Assembly: GCA_938075585.1 (NCBI GenBank)
Contig: CALJHG010000030.1
Coordinates: 1-32,061 of the forward strand
Source of the DNA: an uncultured Gammaproteobacteria bacterium
Lineage (GTDB): Bacteria > Pseudomonadota > Gammaproteobacteria > Ga0077536
Length of the DNA stretch: 32,061 bases
Reading direction: 5' to 3'
Under the pieces are notes generated by a model, which did not search any database, was not told the origin of the DNA, and worked only from the letters and a program-made list of their open reading frames with translations. Positions 26,415 through 32,061 of this stretch are shown piece by piece (the first letter of the stretch is position 1; each line of letters begins with the position of its first letter). The translations under genes were made by a program, and so were the position numbers.

Positions 26415-27827
26415 GTGAGTGATCTTAACACTCGTTTACGAGACCTGCCCTCGATTGATGAATTACTCCGTTCACCAGAGGGTGACGATCTCTGTAGCTT
26501 ATATGGAAGTGACCTTGTCACGGGTCATCTGAGAACAGCTCTAGAAGAAGACCGAAAAGCACGTCTACAAAAAACAAGTAACGAAGCACCGTTTCGCATA
26601 CAAGAATTTCTAAGTAGTGTGAGGCAAAGCCTTGAGATTTTCTTTACAACTGACTTACGGTCGGTATTCAATTTAACTGGTACTGTACTGCACACTAATT
26701 TGGGACGCTCGCCGCTACCTAGCGAGGCAATCGAGGAAATAGCTCGCGTGTCTTCTGGGGCGAGTAATATTGAGTACGACCTCGGGAGTGGTAAGCGAGG
26801 CGACCGTGATAAATTGGTCGAAAGATGGGTTTCCCATCTCACAGGCGCAGAGGCCGCGACGGTTGTTAACAATAATGCTGCCGCAGTACTGCTCGTTTTA
26901 AATACGCTGGCCAGACGAAAGGAAGTCCCAGTATCAAGGGGAGAGTTAGTGGAAATAGGTGGCTCGTTCAGGATCCCCGATGTAATGTCTCGCGCGGGCA
27001 GTAAGTTAGTCGAAGTAGGGACAACTAACCGGACGCATTTGGACGACTTCTCGCAGGTACTTTCAAATAAAACGGGCTTAGTAATGAAGGTCCATACCAG
27101 CAATTATGTTGTTGAAGGGTTTACTTCTGAAGTACTGGACGAACAATTGTCAGAGCTTTGTCGAGCGCATAACGTGCCCTTTGTTAATGACTTAGGAAGC
27201 GGTACGTTACTTGATCTGTCTTCCTACGGGTTACCCAAAGAAGAGACAGTCGCGGAAAGTTTAGCGCGAGGTGCTGATTTGGTTACTTTTAGTGGTGATA
27301 AATTACTAGGCGGACCCCAGTGCGGCATTATCGCGGGGAAAGCAGACCTAATTGCACGAATTAAAAAGAATGCTCTTAAGCGAGCATTGCGGGTTGATAA
27401 GCTTACTATGGCGGCATTGGGTGCGGTGCTTAAGTTATATGTAGATCCAGTCCGGGTTATCCAAAAAGTTCCCACATTAAAGCTACTGACTAGATCGCGC
27501 GCTGATATTCTGGCCGTAGCCAGAAGAATAAGTGGGCCGTTGCAGACAGTATTAGGATCTGATTACTCTGTAGAAGTGGCTGAAATGAAAAGTCAGATAG
27601 GCAGCGGTGCAATGCCTATAGATCTTTTACCCAGTGCAGGTCTGAGGATAGAGCCTAAGAAAAAGAATAGCCGGATGCTCCGAAAAATTATTTCAAGCTT
27701 TAGGCAATTACCCAAGCCAGTAGTTGGGCGGGTAAATGATGATGCGCTTGTCTTTGATCTTCGATGCTTAGAATTGGAGACTGAGTTCTTGCAACAACTA
27801 TCTTTGCTGAAGATTGCTCGAGAGTAG
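26415..27827 (+). CDS. selA: L-seryl-tRNA(Sec) selenium transferase
   Basis: About 470 aa: LPSIDELLRSPEG, FNLTGTVLHTNLGRSPLPSEAIEEIARVSSGASNIEYDLGSGKRGDRD, TFSGDKLLGGPQCGIIAGKADLI (PLP Lys). GTG 26415 (or TTG 26412) after AGGGAGG. Confidence 0.97.
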   Translation: MSDLNTRLRDLPSIDELLRSPEGDDLCSLYGSDLVTGHLRTALEEDRKARLQKTSNEAPFRIQEFLSSVRQSLEIFFTTDLRSVFNLTGTVLHTNLGRSPLPSEAIEEIARVSSGASNIEYDLGSGKRGDRDKLVERWVSHLTGAEAATVVNNNAAAVLLVLNTLARRKEVPVSRGELVEIGGSFRIPDVMSRAGSKLVEVGTTNRTHLDDFSQVLSNKTGLVMKVHTSNYVVEGFTSEVLDEQLSELCRAHNVPFVNDLGSGTLLDLSSYGLPKEETVAESLARGADLVTFSGDKLLGGPQCGIIAGKADLIARIKKNALKRALRVDKLTMAALGAVLKLYVDPVRVIQKVPTLKLLTRSRADILAVARRISGPLQTVLGSDYSVEVAEMKSQIGSGAMPIDLLPSAGLRIEPKKKNSRMLRKIISSFRQLPKPVVGRVNDDALVFDLRCLELETEFLQQLSLLKIARE

Positions 27828-27829
27828 TA

Positions 27830-29746
27830 ATGATTATTGCTACGGCGGGTCATGTGGACCATGGAAAGACTCTGCTTATCAAGGCGTTAACCGGCGTGGA
27901 TACCGATCGGCTTCCGGAAGAAAAAAAACGCGGTCTGACAATTGATTTAGGCTTTGCATATCACGATCTCGGCGACGGTAAGTCAACCGGGTTTATAGAC
28001 GTGCCTGGTCATGAACGTTTTGTAAAAACGATGATCGCCGGTGCAGTAGGTATCGACGCGGTCCTCTTTATCGTAGCTGCCGACGACGGCCCTATGCCTC
28101 AGACGGAAGAACACCTCGCTATTTTAGAATTGCTAGGGATTGAAAAAGGAGTCGTTGCTTTAACAAAGATCGATCGGGTCTCCGAGGAGAGAGTGGAAGA
28201 GGTAAAGGGGCAGTGTGTTTCATTGTTTGAGACCACATGTTTGAAAGGACTACCTGTTATACCCGTGTCTGTCCCTGAAAATATCGGCGTTGAAAAGTTA
28301 AGAATTGAGCTTCTTGGCCTCAGGCATATCTCTTCTCTAAAGAAAGCTGATAATAATTTTAGGATGGCGATTGATCGAAGCTTCACATTAAAGGGTGCTG
28401 GCCAAGTGGTCACTGGAACTATTTTTGATGGACGAGTTGAGGTAGATGATGTCTTGAACCATATTCCAAGTGGGGGAGAACTTAGGGTCCGGTCGTTGCG
28501 TGCGAATAATGAAGATGTCGGCCTAGCCATCGCTGGGCAGCGAGCGGCGCTAAACTTGGTGAGCAGTAAAAAGTTTGCTGCGTCTATGAATCGAGGTGAT
28601 TGGGTAGTCTCGAGTGCCGCGAATTTTGTGGTAAAGCGACTCGATGTCCGAATTCAGGTGCTCGTTAACGAAGGCAAGCCTCTCGCGAATCGAACGCCAG
28701 TGCATTTACACTTAGGCGCAGCCGATGTTACCGGACGCGTCATCACTTTTGACCGTGTCGGAATTTTGCCAGGGAATAATTCATTTGCTCAGTTGATCCT
28801 TGACGAGCCAATTCATGCGATCTGTGGTGACCGATTTGTGTTGAGAGATCAGGCAGCGAGTCGAACCTTTGCAGGTGGGGTTGTCGTCGAGGTATTTGCA
28901 AAGCCTTATAGAGCAAAGTACCGAGACCAACGAATTGCCCAGCTTGATGCAGTCTCGGCGACTTCGATAGAAGCTGCACTGCAATCACTAGTGCATATTA
29001 GTCCGCATGGCGTGGATCTGTCTGAGTTTGCCAAGGCGAATAATCATACGTTAGAGAACTTATTGAAAATAACAATGGCAATTTCTTCGTTGCACATCGT
29101 AGTGGGAGAGTCGCCTTTAGTATTTTCAGCTAAGCAAATTGCAGGGCTTCGAGATCGCCTTATTCAAGCGATGAAGAAAGCGCATAAAGCGGGATTAAAT
29201 AAAGTAGGGTTATCGGAATCGATGATAAAGAATGAGTTTGGTGGCAATATTAGTCTCGAGCTTATCAGGTCGCTACTAGAGTCTGCGGTTGGAGATAATT
29301 TAATAGAGCGTATTGAAGGTTTGTTTCGACTTAAAACGTTCAAAGCGAAGCGTTCTAAGACTGACGAGCTTTTGTGGCAACGTGTTGAGCCGCTTATTGC
29401 GGTGAAAGATTTCAAGGTGCCAGTCGTACATGAGTTACAGTCGTCATTAAATATAGATATGAAGCTGCTGAAGAGTTTTCTTCTACGATCTGCTAAGGAT
29501 GGTTACATAGTACAGATCAGTGAAAGGCGATATTTCGCGACAGATGCCGTGGAGAAACTTAAACAGCTGGTTGTTAAGATGTGTCAGGATGGATCTCTAA
29601 ACGAGTTTACCGTGGCAGATTTCCGAAGTTATTGTGGGATAGGTCGTAATGCGGTCGTTGAAATTCTAGAGTATTTTGATCGCGTCGGTTTTACACGTCG
29701 AGAAGGTTCTTCGAGAAAGATTTTGAAAAAACATCATGGTTTGTAA
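27830..29746 (+). CDS. selB: Selenocysteine-specific elongation factor
   Basis: [44 protein letters not shown]...[46 protein letters not shown], plus C-terminal winged-helix region ([35 protein letters not shown]). Confidence 0.97.
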   Translation: MIIATAGHVDHGKTLLIKALTGVDTDRLPEEKKRGLTIDLGFAYHDLGDGKSTGFIDVPGHERFVKTMIAGAVGIDAVLFIVAADDGPMPQTEEHLAILELLGIEKGVVALTKIDRVSEERVEEVKGQCVSLFETTCLKGLPVIPVSVPENIGVEKLRIELLGLRHISSLKKADNNFRMAIDRSFTLKGAGQVVTGTIFDGRVEVDDVLNHIPSGGELRVRSLRANNEDVGLAIAGQRAALNLVSSKKFAASMNRGDWVVSSAANFVVKRLDVRIQVLVNEGKPLANRTPVHLHLGAADVTGRVITFDRVGILPGNNSFAQLILDEPIHAICGDRFVLRDQAASRTFAGGVVVEVFAKPYRAKYRDQRIAQLDAVSATSIEAALQSLVHISPHGVDLSEFAKANNHTLENLLKITMAISSLHIVVGESPLVFSAKQIAGLRDRLIQAMKKAHKAGLNKVGLSESMIKNEFGGNISLELIRSLLESAVGDNLIERIEGLFRLKTFKAKRSKTDELLWQRVEPLIAVKDFKVPVVHELQSSLNIDMKLLKSFLLRSAKDGYIVQISERRYFATDAVEKLKQLVVKMCQDGSLNEFTVADFRSYCGIGRNAVVEILEYFDRVGFTRREGSSRKILKKHHGL

Positions 29747-29759
29747 GGGGGAGCTTGGT

Positions 29760-30995
29760 ATGAAGAATGTGCACATAGACACTGACCAAGGCGAAATAAA
29801 TGGCTCTATCGATCCGAAGTTTGAGAGAGTTTTAGATGTCTTTGTTGATAATTTTGTTAGTAAGAATGAAGTAGGGGCAAGTTGCGCCCTGACCATCGAG
29901 GGAAATTTGGTAGCTGAGCTCTGGGGAGGCAAGCGATCTGTTAACGGAGACTCTTGGGATAGAGATATGGTCTGTACAGTGTTTTCAGCAACGAAAGGAG
30001 CTATGGCAATTTGTGCGCATATATTAGCGGACAGGGGTCAGTTAGATTTAGATACCCCCATTTCAAAGTATTGGCCTGAATTTGGTTGTAAGGGCAAAGA
30101 AAGCGCGACAGTTAAAATGGCTCTCGATCATACTCTGGGAGTGCCTCACGTGAGGGGAGCTCTGAAAGAGGGTGCTTTTTATGATTATGATTACATGGTA
30201 GAGCGAGTAGCTGACGAAGAAGCATTTTGGGAGCCAGGCACTCGTGGCGGCTATCACGCAATCACAATGGCCTGGACAGTGGGCGAGATAATCCACAGAG
30301 CGTCCGGAGTACGATTAGGTGATTTTTTTCAGAAACAAGTCGCAGAACCGCTTGGGTTGGACTTCTGGATAGGAGCACCGTCGTCAGTAGATAGCAGGAT
30401 CTCACCAATGATAGCTGCCGAACCTGATGAAGCCTGGATGAATACACGGTTTGTTCAAACTGCACTTGCCGGTGGAGAAACGCCTACGCACTTATTCTTA
30501 CGCGATTTCCCGCTAATGGATCCTAATAAAACGGAATGTCATCGCGCTGAAATAGGTTCCGCAGGTGGAATAACGAATGGTCTGGGTCTAGCCTTGATGT
30601 ATGAGCCGCTAGCGATGGGCGGTAAAACTAGTAGTCACTCTCTATTGAGTCCAGATGCGGTACAAAATATGAGTCGTGTTAGCGCAGCGTCTCATGAAGA
30701 TGCAACACTTCTAATCCCTACGCGCTTTTCTCAAGGATTCATGAAAACTATTGATAACCGGGCCCGAGAAGACGCCGTTAATTCAAGTCTAATCATCTCA
30801 GACGCGGCATTCGGACACGTGGGTGCTGGTGGCTCAGTAGGGTTCGCAGATCCTGACTGTGCTATGAGTTTCGGCTATGCGATGAATCGAATGGGAACCG
30901 GAATATTAATGAATGAACGCGGTCAAAATCTGATCGATGCTGTCTATGAGTCTCTTAGTTATAGAGGAGATAAAAGTGGTGCTTGGAGTAAGTAG
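29760..30995 (+). CDS. Beta-lactamase-family serine hydrolase (class C/EstB-like esterase)
   Basis: SxxK motif FSATKGAMAICAHILADRGQLDLDTPISKYWPEF, GYHAITMAWTVGEIIHRASG, GHVGAGGSVGFADP. Likely ATG 29760. Confidence 0.92.
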   Translation: MKNVHIDTDQGEINGSIDPKFERVLDVFVDNFVSKNEVGASCALTIEGNLVAELWGGKRSVNGDSWDRDMVCTVFSATKGAMAICAHILADRGQLDLDTPISKYWPEFGCKGKESATVKMALDHTLGVPHVRGALKEGAFYDYDYMVERVADEEAFWEPGTRGGYHAITMAWTVGEIIHRASGVRLGDFFQKQVAEPLGLDFWIGAPSSVDSRISPMIAAEPDEAWMNTRFVQTALAGGETPTHLFLRDFPLMDPNKTECHRAEIGSAGGITNGLGLALMYEPLAMGGKTSSHSLLSPDAVQNMSRVSAASHEDATLLIPTRFSQGFMKTIDNRAREDAVNSSLIISDAAFGHVGAGGSVGFADPDCAMSFGYAMNRMGTGILMNERGQNLIDAVYESLSYRGDKSGAWSK

Positions 30996-31033
30996 CTCTG
31001 GATTGAGCCTTTCTGTCTGATACGATACAACTT

Positions 31034-31127
31034 GGAAGAGCGTCGTCCCCGGTGGGGCGCGCGGCCTTCAAAGCCGTTGAGCCGCTGTTAAGGCGGCGGG
31101 TGGGTTCGACTCCTACCTCTTCCGCCA
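31034..31127 (+). tRNA. selC: tRNA-Sec, anticodon UCA, genomically encoded CCA
   Basis: GGAAGAGCGTCGTCCCCGGTGGGGCGCGCGGCCTTCAAAGCCGTTGAGCCGCTGTTAAGGCGGCGGGTGGGTTCGACTCCTACCTCTTCCGCCA. Six-bp D stem CGTCCC/GGGGCG with CGGT loop, anticodon loop CTTCAAA, long variable arm GCCGC/GCGGC, T loop TTCGACT, CCA end. Confidence 0.96.
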
Positions 31128-31226
31128 TTTCTTGGTCTAAAAAAGTCCAAAAACGTCCGTAAACTATTAAATTATATCTATTTTTTCTGATATACTGTTT
31201 CCAACGGTTTCCAGCCAAATTCATAG

Positions 31227-31267
31227 AAGTACCAACAATTTGATGGTACTTTTGTTGGTACTTTTTT
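31227..31267 (+). terminator. Perfect 12-bp inverted repeat with T tail between selC and the integrase (possible terminator or integrase-arm region)
   Basis: AAGTACCAACAA (31227-31238) and TTGTTGGTACTT (31252-31263) are exact reverse complements, followed by TTTT. Confidence 0.5.
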
Positions 31268-31308
31268 GACCTAGGAATAGATACCAACAATTTTTAGGAG
31301 GAATTGTT

Positions 31309-32061
31309 GTGCATCGGTTATCAGCTACGAAGGTTAAGCAAGCCAAGCCACGAGAGAAAAGCTATAAATTAGCTGATGGAGGTGGTTTGTGCTTGTTGAT
31401 AAGACCAACCGGTAAATACTGGCGATACAATTATCGGTTCCTAGGGAAGCAAAAGACCGTAGCCCTTGGAGTATTTCCAGACGTGAGCTTAGCTGAGGCA
31501 CGTAAACGTCATTTAAAAGCGAGAGAGTTACTGTCTGAAGATACCGATCCGTCCGAGGTCAAAAGAGTACAAAAATTTACGAAAGAACTGTCTTCAGAGA
31601 ATACTTTTAGGTGCATAGCGGAAGAGTGGTTTCAGGTTCATATGCTGGATAAATCTAAGAAGCATAAAGACAGAGCGGTATACATGCTGAGTACAGATCT
31701 TTACCCAGTGCTCGGATCGCGGCCCATAGCATCCATCAAGCCTACCGAGGTGCTTGCGGCGCTCAGAAAAATTGAAGCACGCGGCGTCGACGCAGCTAAA
31801 GCTAAAAGTTTAACTAGTCAGATTTTTAAATATGGGATTTCAACTGGGCGCTGTGAAAATGATCCGTCTCGAGATCTTGCAAGTGCTCTCAAGAAAAAGC
31901 GAAAGAAGCATCACACTGCAATCACGACTCCCAAGGAAGCCAAACAGTTAATGACAGCGATACATGGCTATGACGGCACTCCGGTTGTTAAAGCTGCACT
32001 GGAAATTTCTGCGTTGACGTTCCAGAGACCAGGAGAGATCCGGCATATGGAATGGAGCGAA
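31309..32061 (+). CDS. Tyrosine recombinase / P4-type phage integrase (truncated by window end)
   Basis: GTG start after AGGAGG: MHRLSATKVKQAKPREKSYKLADGGGLCLLIRPTGKYWRYNYRFLGKQKTVALGVFPDVSLAEARKRHLKARELL...FRCIAEEWF...ALEISALTFQRPGEIRHMEWSE (catalytic-domain R box). Missed by the ORF track because no stop lies in the window. Confidence 0.95.
   Translation, partial: MHRLSATKVKQAKPREKSYKLADGGGLCLLIRPTGKYWRYNYRFLGKQKTVALGVFPDVSLAEARKRHLKARELLSEDTDPSEVKRVQKFTKELSSENTFRCIAEEWFQVHMLDKSKKHKDRAVYMLSTDLYPVLGSRPIASIKPTEVLAALRKIEARGVDAAKAKSLTSQIFKYGISTGRCENDPSRDLASALKKKRKKHHTAITTPKEAKQLMTAIHGYDGTPVVKAALEISALTFQRPGEIRHMEWSE

Noticed and set aside
26092-26418. ORF 26092..26418 (+), 108 aa
   Set aside because: Out-of-frame shadow of the selenoprotein C-terminal half; the real frame is 25290..26387.
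26525-27103. ORF 26525..27103 (-), 192 aa
   Set aside because: Antisense to selA; no coherent protein features.
30955-31290. ORF 30955..31290 (-), containing AEEVGVEPTRR...
   Set aside because: Antisense translation of the tRNA-Sec gene, a common annotation artefact.
1-32061. CRISPR array, rRNA genes or insertion sequences
   Set aside because: No regularly spaced repeats, rRNA-like sequence or transposase ORF seen; the only mobile-element gene recognised is the integrase at the 3' end.

Overview
This is a bacterial window, probably from a gammaproteobacterium-like genome by gene style, although taxonomy is not proven here. It is dense with catabolic and redox genes.

The strongest signal is a compact selenocysteine (Sec) decoding locus at about 25.3-31.1 kb. 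It holds an AhpD-like protein whose reading frame crosses an in-frame UGA exactly where the second Cys of the CxxC...H redox motif should be (NNCFY-U-TTWH). A bSECIS-like hairpin lies just downstream of the UGA. selA, selB and an unannotated tRNA-Sec (selC, UCA anticodon) follow on the same strand. A tyrosine integrase lies immediately downstream of selC and marks the edge of an integrated element. The ORF track splits the selenoprotein in two and misses both the tRNA and the integrase.

The second notable system is an N,N-dimethylformamidase-like cluster at 14.6-17.9 kb. Its large subunit is flanked on both sides by small ORFs that appear to be paralogs of each other.

Other content: an amidase / Rieske ferredoxin / maleate isomerase-like operon, acyl-CoA dehydrogenases (one a fused two-domain protein), an LLM oxidoreductase, a divergent GTP cyclohydrolase II-like protein, an AHL-lactonase-like MBL hydrolase, a GldA/F/G-like ABC operon, a cytochrome-PQQ dehydrogenase, a flavodoxin-like protein, a LysR regulator, a three-subunit molybdenum hydroxylase with a MoaD/ThiS-like protein, an enoyl-CoA hydratase and a beta-lactamase-family serine hydrolase. 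All assignments were made by reading the sequence; no database search was run.
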